Below are positions 34,751 through 44,096 of a DNA stretch of 64,000 bases, piece after piece. Where the stretch lies: NCBI GenBank assembly GCA_021299185.1, contig JAJTHZ010000114.1:1-64000 (forward strand), in the 5' to 3' direction. The notes below the pieces were generated by a model. It was not told the DNA's origin and searched no databases. It was given only the letters and a program-made list of their open reading frames with translations. This DNA is from Lysobacteraceae bacterium (lineage in GTDB: Bacteria; Pseudomonadota; Gammaproteobacteria; Xanthomonadales; Ahniellaceae). The position numbers and the translations under genes are program-made. The first letter of the stretch is position 1. The number at the start of each line of letters is the position of its first letter.

Positions 34751-36138
34751 CGGCGGAACACCCCCATCTGCGTCGGCGGCCCGTGCTGCGGGTCCACGTC
34801 GCCGATCGGAAAGAACTGCACGCCGTAGCCGAATCGCTCGCAGACCGCCCGTGCCCACTGCGCGAACTCGGCCCGGGTCCATTCGAAACGATGGTCCCGA
34901 TGGCGCATCCTTCCGGCCGGCAGGTTCGGGAACAGCGCGTTGTACTCCGCGTTGGGCGTGGTCACGACCACGCAATCGGGGCGCGCGAACTCGAACAGCG
35001 TGCGCTCGAAGGCCCCGAGGCGCGAGGGATCGATGTGTTCGACCACCTCGATCGCGCAGGCCACGTCGAATCCGGACATCCGCGCATCGCGGCACGTCAG
35101 GCTGGCCTGCAGCAGCTCGATGCGGCTGCGCTGCAACGGCGGCAGGCGATCGAGCCGCAGGCGTTCGGCCGCGCGTTCGAGCGTGACCGGCGACACGTCC
35201 ATGCCGACCAAGTTGCGGAACTGGCGATGCTCCAGCAGCCGGCCGAGCAGCCGCCCCTCGCCGCAGCCGACGTCCAGCACGCGCGAAGCGCCGCTGCGCA
35301 GCAGCACGTCCTCCACGGCTTCGAGCCGGCGCTCGTTAAGGCTGAGCGGACGTTCGAGCTGCTGCTCGCCGGCCTCGCGCTCGCGATCCGCCTCGCCGAC
35401 GTCGTCCTCCGGCTGGGTCAGCAGCTTGCCCAAGGCCTCGCGTACGAGTGACCGCTGCCGCTTGAGGTAGCTGGAGAGGATCCAGTCGCGCTCCGGGTGC
35501 GTCGCCAGCCAGTCGGCGCCCTTGTCGAGCAGCTTCTGCACTTCGTCGCTGCCGACGTAGTAGTGCTTGTCGCCGTCCAGGGCGGGCAGCAGCAGGTACA
35601 GGTGCTGCAGCACCTGCGACAGGCGCAGGGTTGCCCGCAGCGTCAACCGCACATAGGTGCTCGGCCCCCAGTCGGGGAACGAGGTGTCGAGCGGCAGGGC
35701 CTCCACGTCCACCCCGTAGCCCAGCGGCTCGAAGCAGGCGCGCAGCTTCCCGAGCCCGGCGCGACACCGCACCACAGGGACCTCGACCTCCAACGGAATG
35801 GGCGATGCCGCAAGTTCCGCCCGCGCCTTGCTGTTGCCCGACAAGCCGCTCGAGAGCACCTGCGCGATCGCCACCGCCAGGAAGGACGACGCGGTGAATG
35901 GCCGATCGTTGACGTACTGGGTCAGCGGACCGTCGGCATCGCCGCGCCCCCGCACCAGTCCGACTGGATCGACGTCCACGACCAGCGCGACGGTGCAGCG
36001 CTCGGGGGTCGCTTCAGGATAGAAGACATGCGCGATGCCGAATGCGAGTTCGAAGGTCTGATGGCGCTCGGGATTCTTCGAAAGCAGGTAGCCGAGGTCC
36101 GTCGCAGGCCGGTGCGTGGTGGTGATCGTGAGTTGCAT
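34747..36138 (-). CDS. hen1: 3'-terminal RNA ribose 2'-O-methyltransferase Hen1
   Basis: A 463-residue Hen1. The N-terminal half (1-240; MQLTITTTHRPATDLGYLL and HVFYPEA) is the domain that contacts and activates the Pnkp ligase. The C-terminal half is an AdoMet methyltransferase: VLDVGCGEGRLLGRLL and the metal-binding set Glu364, Glu367 and His368 (IEVVEHI) with His416 (HRDHRFEW). It marks the 3'-ribose at the break with a 2'-O-methyl group before sealing, so that repaired RNA resists recutting at the same site. Only a weak AGGG precedes the ATG. It is the first gene of the hen1-pnkp operon, and 36139-36461 should hold the promoter. Confidence 0.96.
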   Translation of the reverse strand: MQLTITTTHRPATDLGYLLSKNPERHQTFELAFGIAHVFYPEATPERCTVALVVDVDPVGLVRGRGDADGPLTQYVNDRPFTASSFLAVAIAQVLSSGLSGNSKARAELAASPIPLEVEVPVVRCRAGLGKLRACFEPLGYGVDVEALPLDTSFPDWGPSTYVRLTLRATLRLSQVLQHLYLLLPALDGDKHYYVGSDEVQKLLDKGADWLATHPERDWILSSYLKRQRSLVREALGKLLTQPEDDVGEADREREAGEQQLERPLSLNERRLEAVEDVLLRSGASRVLDVGCGEGRLLGRLLEHRQFRNLVGMDVSPVTLERAAERLRLDRLPPLQRSRIELLQASLTCRDARMSGFDVACAIEVVEHIDPSRLGAFERTLFEFARPDCVVVTTPNAEYNALFPNLPAGRMRHRDHRFEWTRAEFAQWARAVCERFGYGVQFFPIGDVDPQHGPPTQMGVFRR

Positions 36139-36461
36139 ATCCCTGTCGCAGAGTCGTCAGTCAAGGGAGCATAGTCGACGCCGCGGACGAGTCCAAACGC
36201 CTTGGGATCGACCTGTTGCCCGGTAGGGAAGCAGGAACCAGGACGCGCGTGGGATGCGAGGCCCGTGCTATCCGCGATGCCCGGCGCGCCGCGCGCGCGG
36301 GTCCGTGCGGTGCCCAGCCCGGCCGCCCCGCGCCCGTCAACACTCGCTCGAACCGGTCGGCAAACAGTACCCTGGCTCCACGACCGACCGCTCGACCGCA
36401 GCCACGTCAAACAGAACGCAGCCGTCCTGATCGACGTTCAACGGCCGGTCGGAGCTGGGTC
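36139..36461. other. Upstream region of hen1-pnkp, no gene seen
   Basis: About 320 bp separate hen1 from the plus-strand remnant. No convincing coding frame, repeat or palindrome is visible. The plus-strand open frame that crosses it (from 36216) is low-complexity Arg/Pro/Ala. The hen1 promoter must be here; I see no clear sigma-54 (GG-N10-GC) or sigma-70 element that I would defend. Confidence 0.4.
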
Positions 36462-36707
36462 GTGGTGCAGAACTTCACCGCCTCGGCGGCCGACGCGGCG
36501 GATGTCGTCCCGATCCTGTTCGGCGCCGTACCGGGCAACAGCGCGGGCAACCTGACCGCCAGCGTGCCCGCCGCGCAAGCGCCGAACACCCCGCACCTCG
36601 CCGCCATCGACCTCGGCACCGCGCAGCCGCCCACGGCGCTGGGCAGCGCGGTGCTGATCCTGACCGCCGATCCGGAGGGGCGGTTGTTCGCGAACAGCTT
36701 CGAGTAG
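36462..36707 (+). pseudogene. Remnant of a tailed secreted protein, copy 2
   Basis: From GTG 36462 (GGAG at 36451-36454, 7 nt upstream) an 81-residue frame reads VVQNFTASAADAADVV, then PILFGAVPGNSAGNLTAS..., and ends ILTADPEGRLFANSFE*. The last 190 bp are near-identical to the remnant at 29581-29820, minus its 45-bp internal segment. No signal peptide is present, so it is probably the detached 3' end of a secreted-protein gene rather than a working gene. The ribosome site keeps open a short real product. Confidence 0.5.
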
Positions 36708-36773
36708 GCATGGCCCGCGCACCCTGCACGGCGCGAACCGGGCCACCAGCGGTCCCTTGTGCCCGCGGCACTC

Positions 36774-38423
36774 TCAGCGCACCTCGTCCCGCGCGAGCAG
36801 CGATGCCACCGGCAGCGCACAGATCCCATCGTCCCGCGGCGGCGCCGCGCACTGCAGGTTCAACACGGCACGGATCGTCGTGCCACCCTGTCCGTCGCTG
36901 CCGGTGGTGCGCATCGAGGCGCGCAGCATCCCGTTGTCGCGACCGAAGCTCGCGTAGCCGGCGTCGAATTCCGCCGCGTTGCCGGCCGTGCCTTCGAAGC
37001 GAATCGTGCGGCCATCGACCTCGAAACGACGGAACACGAACGACGGGCCGAGGGCGCGCGCCACGAGGTCCCGCAGTTGCGCGGTGGTGCAGCGGTCGGG
37101 CGACGCGGGATCCGCCGCGAGGCAGGCGCTGGGCTGCCCGGGAGCCTCGCAGTGGAAGTGCGCCATCACGGTGAACGGGACTGTACCTGCGCGGCGCGCG
37201 AAGGACACCTGGGCATGGCCGAACTCTCGCGACGCTTCGAGCACGGCGCGCACCCGGTCCGCGGTGGCGAGGTCCGGCGCCGTGCCTTCGATGCGTCCGC
37301 CTTGCTTCCACAGGGCAACGGCACCGATTCGGACGCCCAGCGGGAGGTCGCGCGCCACGACGTCGGCGACGCGCTGGGGGCCACTGGGCGGGAGCGCGCG
37401 CGCGGCGGCGGCGGCCGAGGGCAAGCCCGGGGTGTCGTCACCGGGCAGCGCGGCACGTGGGCCCGAGCGACCGAGCAACGCGGCACGCAGCGCGACCGAC
37501 GCATCGCGCGTCGCCTGCGCGATCAGCCGCGGAGACACGCGGCCCGCCGGCACGTCCAACAGCGCCAGGGGCCCGTCAACCTCGATCGGATACAGGTCCG
37601 CGAGATCACCGGGCGCCGCCGCCGGCTGGTAGTAGCCGGCCCAGGTGCCGCTGCCCGTTCGCACTGACCACTGGGTCCGCGAGGTGGTGGCCGACACACC
37701 GGTGCGCTGCGCGCGAAAGCCATGCAGGTAAACCACGCTGGCACCGTTCGAACTGTCGGCATTGAGCCGGTCGACTGACCCGGTGCCACCGATCCTCACC
37801 GGCGCATTGATGCGGATCGACAGCAATCCGAGCTCGACGTCCTCGAACCAAACGCGCTGGCCAACATTGCCGCCGATGCTGATCCGAAGGGCCGGCTGGC
37901 GCACGGCATCGACCAGCAGGTCAACGCCGTCGCCGCTCACGTTGATGTCGTGCGCCGTCGCGAGCTGCACCGTATAGCAAAGCGTGTCAGCCCCCACGCG
38001 CGGTGCGGCCACCACCTCGGTCACCGATACCCCGCACTGGCCGACGCCCGGACAAGCAGCGGTGCCGGCGGCGGCCAGCGTCACATCGCGTGGCGCAGGT
38101 TGCTCGTGCGGGGCGCGATCCAGGATGCGCGATTCCTCGACCACCACCACGTTGCTGGCACCCGGGAACACGCGGTTCTCGCCGCCCGACACGATGCGCA
38201 CCGCGCAGTCCTTCGCCACCAGGTTGAGCCGCCGAAGATTGCCGAGGCGACCGGACGCCGGCGCCCACGGACGGTCAACCGACTGCCGCACGCGGTTCGC
38301 CTGGTCGAGGTAGGCGTCGGGATTCGTCGGCAGCGGGGTCGACGGCATGGCGGGCGGGCTCGCGAAACCCAGCAGTGCCCCGAGGAACAGTGACCTGCTG
38401 ATGCCGGAGCGAAACGGAGGCAT
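36774..38423 (-). CDS. Secreted protein of unknown function, 549 residues
   Basis: ATG 38423 with GGAAAGG about 5 nt upstream; the signal peptide is SGISRSLFLGALLGFASPPAMP. Residues 45-270 contain repeated beta-strand units (LNLVAKDCAVRIVSGGENRVF, INVSGDGVDLLVDAVRQPALRISIGG, VWFEDVELGLLSIRINAPVRIGGTGSVDRLNADSSNG). These resemble the GIN/DUF2807 type of putative auto-transporter adhesin domain. The C-terminal 200 residues (VADVVARDLPLGVRIGAVALW..., ADRVRAVLEASREFGHAQVSF) resemble PilN-like fimbrial assembly domains. Both comparisons are from pattern only. The product probably sits in the envelope. No LF-x3-FE tail is present. Confidence 0.65.
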   Translation of the reverse strand: MPPFRSGISRSLFLGALLGFASPPAMPSTPLPTNPDAYLDQANRVRQSVDRPWAPASGRLGNLRRLNLVAKDCAVRIVSGGENRVFPGASNVVVVEESRILDRAPHEQPAPRDVTLAAAGTAACPGVGQCGVSVTEVVAAPRVGADTLCYTVQLATAHDINVSGDGVDLLVDAVRQPALRISIGGNVGQRVWFEDVELGLLSIRINAPVRIGGTGSVDRLNADSSNGASVVYLHGFRAQRTGVSATTSRTQWSVRTGSGTWAGYYQPAAAPGDLADLYPIEVDGPLALLDVPAGRVSPRLIAQATRDASVALRAALLGRSGPRAALPGDDTPGLPSAAAAARALPPSGPQRVADVVARDLPLGVRIGAVALWKQGGRIEGTAPDLATADRVRAVLEASREFGHAQVSFARRAGTVPFTVMAHFHCEAPGQPSACLAADPASPDRCTTAQLRDLVARALGPSFVFRRFEVDGRTIRFEGTAGNAAEFDAGYASFGRDNGMLRASMRTTGSDGQGGTTIRAVLNLQCAAPPRDDGICALPVASLLARDEVR

Positions 38424-38763
38424 CTCGACCTTTCCTGGACCCGGGGCCCACGCCCCTTCGTCGCTAACATAGCGCGCCGCGCCAGCGCCCGATATCCGCG
38501 GACCGCATCGCCCAGATCTTTCTGCATCGCGGGTCACGACGATCGCGTGCGCAATCGTTCCTCGCAATGGGTGCGCCTGCAACGGGCCGCCCGGCAGGGA
38601 TCACGACGTGCCCATGGGTCCGATGGAATCGTCGCAGCGCGTGTATCTTGCCTCCAACCCTGCACCCCCGCCGGGCGCGCGCCTTTCTCACTGCGGACGG
38701 CAAGTCTGGATCGCCGCGCTGCTACGATGCGCCGGCTCCGGGGCCACAACACCGAGGTGGCGA
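38424..38763. other. Intergenic stretch, nothing recognised
   Basis: A 340-bp divergent region between the unknown secreted gene and the small gene at 38764. No supported frame, RNA or repeat is seen. It should hold promoters for both sides. Confidence 0.35.
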
Positions 38764-39045
38764 TTGGCGACGGTCACCGTGGATCACGGCGGGCGCGGCG
38801 GCGACGTGATCTGGCAGGAAGGCGGCACGTCCCTCAGGTTCTGCTGGGAGGGAGCCAGCTTCGGCTTCGAGGTCGGCATCCCGACCCGCGCCGACTGGAC
38901 CGAGCACACGGGTCTCCCGGAGTCCCGCCGCGCCGAGGTGGTGCGCGCGCTGGGCGACGCATTCATCCAACAACGGACGCGGGGTGGACACTGGGTGCTG
39001 ATGGAGCACGATCACGGGTGCTGGCTTCAGATCCACCCAGGCTGA
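38764..39045 (+). CDS. Small protein of unknown family, intact member of a duplicated pair
   Basis: A 93-residue frame from TTG 38764, preceded by GAGG with 6-nt spacing. The paralogue at 31944 uses ATG at the same codon, which supports this start. It reads ATVTVDHGGRGGDVIWQEGG, TSLRFCWEGASFGFEVGIPTR and ends WVLMEHDHGCWLQIHPG. It is soluble, acidic and without signal peptide, with four Trp, two Cys and several His. I do not recognise the family. A second, truncated copy 6.8 kb away shows that the gene is prone to duplication, as seen for orphan immunity or toxin-associated genes, but nothing here proves that. Confidence 0.6.
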   Translation: MATVTVDHGGRGGDVIWQEGGTSLRFCWEGASFGFEVGIPTRADWTEHTGLPESRRAEVVRALGDAFIQQRTRGGHWVLMEHDHGCWLQIHPG

Positions 39046-39186
39046 ATCCCGCCGCCCAAGCTTCGTATCCACCACCGAACCGGCAACCGGCAGGCGCAGG
39101 ATCTTCGCCGCACCTGCGACAACCCGCCGCGGCGCTGTTCGACACGCGGTCGAGGGCACCGCCCGCGGGCCAATCGGCGCGACGAA

Positions 39187-42100
39187 TCACATGTTGCGCC
39201 GATACTCCCCACCCACCTCGTACAGCGCGTGGCTGACCTGCCCCAGTGAGTTGTACTTCACGGCTTCGACCAGGGCCTCGAACAGGTTGCCGCGGGTGCG
39301 GGCGGTGTGCTGGAGGTGGGGTAGCGAGCCGGGACCCTGCGGCGTGCCGGCGTCCGGCGCGGCCATGCCGCGAGCCGCGCCCGCCGCCTTGTTGCGCGCG
39401 GCGCGGAAGGCCTCGACGTTGCGGATCTGCTGCTGCTTCTCGGCTTCCGTGGAGCGGATCAGCTCGATGGTGGTGGCGGTCTCGCCCGCGTGCTCCTTCG
39501 GCAGGTAGGTGTTGACGCCGATCAGGGGCAGCGAGCCGTCGTGCTTGAGCTGTTCGTAGTAGAGGCTCTCTTCCTGGATCTTGCCGCGCTGGTACATGGT
39601 GTCCATGGCGCCGAGCACGCCGCCGCGCTCGCTGATCGCCTCGAACTCCTTGTAGACGGCTTCCTCGACCAGATCGGTGAGCGTGTCGACCACGAAACTG
39701 CCCTGCCAGGGGTTCTCGCAGAAGTTGAGTCCCAGTTCGCGGTTGATGATCAACTGGATCGCCACCGCGCGGCGCACGCTTTCCTCGGTCGGGGTGGTGA
39801 TCGCCTCGTCGTAGGCGTTGGTGTGCAGGCTGTTGCAGTTGTCGAACAGGGCGTACAGGGCCTGCAGCGTGGTGCGGATGTCGTTGAACTGGATCTCCTG
39901 CGCGTGCAGCGACCGGCCGGATGTCTGCACGTGGTACTTCAGCATCTGGCTGCGCGGGCCGGCGCCGTAGCGCTCCTTCATCGCGCGCGCCCAGATGCGC
40001 CGCGCCACGCGGCCGATCACCGTGTACTCCGGGTCCATGCCGTTGGAGAAGAAGAAGCAAAGGTTCGGGGCGAAGTCGTCGACCTTCATCCCGCGCGCGA
40101 GGTAGTACTCGACGATGGTGAAGCCGTTCGACAGGGTGAACGCCAACTGGCTGATCGGGTTCGCGCCGGCTTCGGCGATGTGGTAGCCGGAGATGCTGAC
40201 CGAGTAGAAGTTGCGCACCCCGTTCGACACGAAGTACTGCTGGATGTCGCCCATCATGCGCAGGGCGAACTCGGTGCTGAAGATGCAGGTGTTCTGCGCC
40301 TGGTCTTCCTTCAGGATGTCGGCCTGCACCGTGCCGCGCACGGATTCCAGCGTGCGCGCCTTGATGCGCGCGTAGGTCTCCGCGTCGACCACCTCGTCGC
40401 CGCTGACTCCCAGCAGCGCCAGGCCCAGGCCCTCGTTGCCCTGCGGCAGCGGGCCCGCGTAGCGCGGCCGCGGGCGGTCCGCGTAGCGCTGCTCGATGAT
40501 CTTCTCGGCCTTGGCCCAACGCTCGGAATCTTCGAGCAGGTACTTCTCGACCTGCTGGTCGATCGCGGTGTTCATGAACGTCGCGAGGATGATCGGCGCG
40601 GGGCCGTTGATGGTCATCGACACCGAGGTCTTGGGATCGCACAGGTCGAAGCCCGAGTAGAGCTTCTTCATGTCGTCCAGCGTGGGGATGTTGACGCCGG
40701 AGTTGCCGATCTTGCCGTAGATGTCGGGGCGCGCGTGCGGGTCCTCGCCGTACAGCGTGACGCTGTCGAAGGCGGTCGACAGGCGCACCGCGGGCTGGCC
40801 GAGGCTCAGGTAATGGAAGCGGCGATTGGTGCGCTCCGGCGTGCCCTCGCCGGCGAACATGCGGATCGGGTCCTCGCCCTCGCGACGATAGGGATAGACG
40901 CCACCGGTGTAGGGATAGTGGCCCGGCAGGTTCTCCTTGCCGAGGAACTTCAGCAGATCACCCCAGTCGCGGTGGCGCGGCGGGGCGATCTTCGGGATCT
41001 TCTGCTGGCTGAGCGAGGTGCGGTAGTTGTCGACCCGGATGGTCTTGTCGCGCACCTGGTACTCGTTGACCTCGTCGGTGACCGACTTGAAGCGCGCGGG
41101 CCAGTCGCGCAGCAGCCTCAGGGATTCGGGCGTGAGGTCGTCGAGGGCCGCGTTGTAGCGCTGGCGCAGGGTAAGGAGCGTGCGATCCACCTCGGCGGAA
41201 GCGAGTGCGCCATCGCGACCGCGGGTCGGTGTGGGAGCGAGCGCATGCTCGCGACCGGCACCTTCATCCGGCGTCGAACGCCCGGACTGCGGCAGTCGCG
41301 AGCGTTCGCTCGCTCCCACAGGGGTGACGCCCGTTGCCGGATACGGGGCGAGCGGGGCCGGAAGTTCCGGATCGCCCAGGTCACGCAGGGTCTCGTAGTA
41401 GCTGTGCAGGCGGCTCGCGATCTCGGCCTGCGAATCGCAGCGGGCGTTGATCGCCCGGCCCTGTTCGGCGATCTCGGCGAGATAGCGCACGCGGGCGCCG
41501 GGGATCAGCACGGTGGCGCGGGGTTCCCTGAGCGCGGTGTCGACCTGCGGCTGCCAGTCGCAGCGCTCCGTGCCGTCGAGCTTGAGTTTGGTGCGCAGCA
41601 GACGGCACAGGTTCACGAACATCCAGGTCACGCCCGGATCGTTGAACTGGCTGGCGATGGTCGGGTAGACCGGCACGTCCTCGTCGGCCAGCTTGAACGC
41701 CGTGCGGTTGCGCTTCCACTGCTTGCGCACGTCGCGCAGCGCGTCCTCGGCGCCGCGCTTGTCGAACTTGTTCAGCACGACGAGTTCGGCGAAGTCGAGC
41801 ATGTCGATCTTCTCGAGCTGGCTCGGCGCGCCGTAGTCGGAGGTCATCACGTAGACCGGGAAGTCGACCAGGTCGACGATCTCGGAGTCGCTCTGGCCGA
41901 TGCCTGCGGTCTCCACCATCACCAGGTCGAAGCCCTGTGCGCGCAGGAAGGCCACGCAGTCCTTGAGCACGATATTGGTCGCCACGTGCTGGCGGCGGGT
42001 GGCCATGGAGCGCATGAAGACGCGGTGGCTGCGCAGGGCGTTCATGCGGATGCGGTCGCCGAGCAGCGCGCCACCGGTGCGCCGGCGCGTGGGATCGACC

Positions 42101-42870
42101 GAGATCACCGCGATGCGCATCGCGGGGAAGGCGGCGAGGAAGCGGTTCATTAGCTCGTCGGTGACCGACGACTTGCCCGCGCCGCCGGTGCCGGTCAGCC
42201 CGATCACCGGCGTGCGCCCGCCCGCGAGTTGCCACTGCTTGCGCAGCGTGGCGAGTTCGGCCTCCGCCAGCCGGCCGTTCTCGATCGCCGACAAGGTGCT
42301 CGCCAACGCGATCTCGGACGCAAGACCGGGATCAGCGTGCGTTTTCCCCGCGGTGACGTGGACATCGCCGGAAGTGGCGCCGGAAAACGCACCCTGACCC
42401 CGGTGCTCGCGCGCGGTTTCGGTGCGGCGCACGAGGTCCTCGATCATCGCCACCAGCCCCATCGCCATGCCGTCGTTGGGGTGGTAGACGCGCTCCACGC
42501 CGTAGGCATGCAGTTCGGCGATCTCCTCCGGCGTGATGGTGCCGCCGCCGCCGCCGAACACGCGGATGTGCGGTGCGCCGCGCTCGCGCAGCATGTCCAC
42601 CATGTACTTGAAGTACTCCATGTGCCCGCCCTGGTAGGAACTCAGGGCGATGCCGTCGGCGTCCTCCTGCAGGGCGGCGCGCACGACGTCTTCCACCGAC
42701 CGGTTGTGCCCGAGGTGGATCACCTCCGCGCCCTGCGCCTGGATCAGCCGGCGCATGATGTTGATCGCGGCGTCGTGGCCGTCGAACAGGCTGGCGGCGG
42801 TGACGAAGCGCAGCGGCGAGCGCTCCGGCGCGGCGCCGGCGGCGGGAACGCGATTGGCGGGGGCGCTCAT
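39187..42870 (-). CDS. icmF: Fused coenzyme-B12 acyl-CoA mutase with G-protein chaperone (IcmF type)
   Basis: A 1227-residue three-part enzyme. Residues 20-150 are the B12-binding domain ([13 protein letters not shown], lower ligand His32; then SSYQGGH and [10 protein letters not shown]). Residues 220-430 are the MeaB-like GTPase (Walker [51 protein letters not shown]). Residues 560-1130 are the TIM-barrel mutase domain ([45 protein letters not shown]). This is the IcmF architecture, which interconverts isobutyryl- and butyryl-CoA or isovaleryl- and pivalyl-CoA. It is not the separate methylmalonyl-CoA mutase. The linker at about residues 518-547 is encoded by a REP palindrome, a feature the family lacks. 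It follows the PAS-GGDEF gene by 73 bp. Confidence 0.92.
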   Translation of the reverse strand: MSAPANRVPAAGAAPERSPLRFVTAASLFDGHDAAINIMRRLIQAQGAEVIHLGHNRSVEDVVRAALQEDADGIALSSYQGGHMEYFKYMVDMLRERGAPHIRVFGGGGGTITPEEIAELHAYGVERVYHPNDGMAMGLVAMIEDLVRRTETAREHRGQGAFSGATSGDVHVTAGKTHADPGLASEIALASTLSAIENGRLAEAELATLRKQWQLAGGRTPVIGLTGTGGAGKSSVTDELMNRFLAAFPAMRIAVISVDPTRRRTGGALLGDRIRMNALRSHRVFMRSMATRRQHVATNIVLKDCVAFLRAQGFDLVMVETAGIGQSDSEIVDLVDFPVYVMTSDYGAPSQLEKIDMLDFAELVVLNKFDKRGAEDALRDVRKQWKRNRTAFKLADEDVPVYPTIASQFNDPGVTWMFVNLCRLLRTKLKLDGTERCDWQPQVDTALREPRATVLIPGARVRYLAEIAEQGRAINARCDSQAEIASRLHSYYETLRDLGDPELPAPLAPYPATGVTPVGASERSRLPQSGRSTPDEGAGREHALAPTPTRGRDGALASAEVDRTLLTLRQRYNAALDDLTPESLRLLRDWPARFKSVTDEVNEYQVRDKTIRVDNYRTSLSQQKIPKIAPPRHRDWGDLLKFLGKENLPGHYPYTGGVYPYRREGEDPIRMFAGEGTPERTNRRFHYLSLGQPAVRLSTAFDSVTLYGEDPHARPDIYGKIGNSGVNIPTLDDMKKLYSGFDLCDPKTSVSMTINGPAPIILATFMNTAIDQQVEKYLLEDSERWAKAEKIIEQRYADRPRPRYAGPLPQGNEGLGLALLGVSGDEVVDAETYARIKARTLESVRGTVQADILKEDQAQNTCIFSTEFALRMMGDIQQYFVSNGVRNFYSVSISGYHIAEAGANPISQLAFTLSNGFTIVEYYLARGMKVDDFAPNLCFFFSNGMDPEYTVIGRVARRIWARAMKERYGAGPRSQMLKYHVQTSGRSLHAQEIQFNDIRTTLQALYALFDNCNSLHTNAYDEAITTPTEESVRRAVAIQLIINRELGLNFCENPWQGSFVVDTLTDLVEEAVYKEFEAISERGGVLGAMDTMYQRGKIQEESLYYEQLKHDGSLPLIGVNTYLPKEHAGETATTIELIRSTEAEKQQQIRNVEAFRAARNKAAGAARGMAAPDAGTPQGPGSLPHLQHTARTRGNLFEALVEAVKYNSLGQVSHALYEVGGEYRRNM
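41231..41319. repeat. REP-type palindrome inside the icmF coding sequence
   Basis: Arms at 41231-41255 and 41295-41319 are 25 bp each and match at 23 of 25 positions when one is reverse-complemented. They begin GTGGGAGCGAGC and end with its complement, flanking a 39-bp loop. The type is the same as the GTAGGAGC elements at 57.5 kb. It adds about 30 in-frame codons (rich in Ser, Arg, Gly and Ala) to the linker between the GTPase and mutase domains. Confidence 0.8.
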
Positions 42871-42943
42871 GGCGGCTCCGGGGCATTGCGGAAAGGCCGC
42901 GATTGTAGCGCAGACCCCTCCGCCGCCCGGGCGCCGCCGCGCC

Positions 42944-43912
42944 CTACTCGATGCCCAGCGGGACCTCGTTGCCGCCGGTCGCGCCGGCGCGGCGCCGCGG
43001 GCGGAACGGGATGACCTTGCCGTAGACGCGATCGACGGTCACGCGGTTGCGACCGGCGCGCCGCGATTCCTCGCAGGCGCGCTCGGCGCGCGCCAGCAGG
43101 ACCGCCAGCGAGTCCGTGCCGTGCTCGGCGCAGGCCACGCCCATGCTGCTGGTCACACCCAGCCACGGCAGCCCCGGCAGGCGCATGCGACGGATCGCCG
43201 CACGCACGTGCAGCGCGATGGCGTGCGCCTGGTCCGGCTCGATCGCCGGCATCGCCACCGCGAACTCGTCGCCCGCGACCCGCCCGGCGAAGTCCAGCGG
43301 CCGGATCGCGCCGCGCAGCGCGGTCGCGACCTGCACCAGCAGTTCGTCGCCGATCTCGTGCCCGTGGGTGGCATTGATGCTGCGGAAGTGGTCCACGTCG
43401 AGCAGCAGCAGGCCGAAGTCGCGCCCGTCGGCCAGCGCCTGCGCACGGGCGGTTTCGGCGCGCTCGAAGAACTCGCGCCGCGCCAGCAGGCCGGTCAAGC
43501 CGTCATGGCCGCTCGCCGAATGCAGGCGCCGCTCGATCGCCTTGTGCGCGCTGACGTCGCGCTCGACCGCCAGCAGGTGCGACACCCGCCCGTCGCGGTC
43601 GCGCATCGGCGTGATCGCGAGGTCGACCCAGAACGGCTGCCCCTCGCGCGTGTAGTGGAGCAGCACCTCGCGCGCCGCCTCGCCGCGGGCGAGCGTGGCA
43701 CGCAGGCGCGCCAGCATCGCTGCGTCCGTGCCGGGGCCGCGCAGCATGCAGATGCTGCGGCCGACAATGTCGGCCGCGCCGTAGCCGGTCAGGCGGGTGA
43801 ACGCGGGATTGACGTAGACCACCCGCGGGCCCTCGCCATCCAGCGGCATCGCCTCGGTGACCACGACCACGTCCCGCAGGAGGCGGACGACCTGCTCGAA
43901 ATCCGGTTCCAT
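42944..43912 (-). CDS. PAS(LOV-like)-GGDEF protein with AGDEF active site
   Basis: A 322-residue soluble protein. ATG 43912 has GGAGGGG about 9 nt upstream. Residues 15-125 form a PAS domain very like LOV photosensors ([19 protein letters not shown], then MLRGPGTD and [12 protein letters not shown]). In the segment equivalent to GRNCRFLQG it reads GRSICMLRG, so the cysteine is one position later than the photoactive one. The GGDEF domain (135-300) has AGDEF at 213-217 with DVDHF metal residues, and an I-site RPLD (204-207) five residues before. AGDEF variants can be active diguanylate cyclases. It lies 73 bp upstream of icmF in the same direction. Confidence 0.85.
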   Translation of the reverse strand: MEPDFEQVVRLLRDVVVVTEAMPLDGEGPRVVYVNPAFTRLTGYGAADIVGRSICMLRGPGTDAAMLARLRATLARGEAAREVLLHYTREGQPFWVDLAITPMRDRDGRVSHLLAVERDVSAHKAIERRLHSASGHDGLTGLLARREFFERAETARAQALADGRDFGLLLLDVDHFRSINATHGHEIGDELLVQVATALRGAIRPLDFAGRVAGDEFAVAMPAIEPDQAHAIALHVRAAIRRMRLPGLPWLGVTSSMGVACAEHGTDSLAVLLARAERACEESRRAGRNRVTVDRVYGKVIPFRPRRRAGATGGNEVPLGIE

Positions 43913-44096
43913 TCAGGCACACCCCTCCGGCGCACGGCCCGGGCGGGACGCCCCGCCGACGAAGGGCTCATCGGCCGGCGGGGCGCCGGTCTTGAGGTGG
44001 CTTCCGCACGACCCGACCGTGGCGTCGGGGGCACCCCGACCGATCGCGCCACCGCCCCTCTGATGCGCGCCGTCGCGGAAGCTTGGCAGTCCGTGC

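Noticed and set aside
36216-36461. Extension of the copy-2 remnant upstream to 36216 as a full gene
   Set aside because: The extra 82 residues are low-complexity Arg/Pro/Ala with no signal peptide and no ribosome site; GTG 36462 has a ribosome site.
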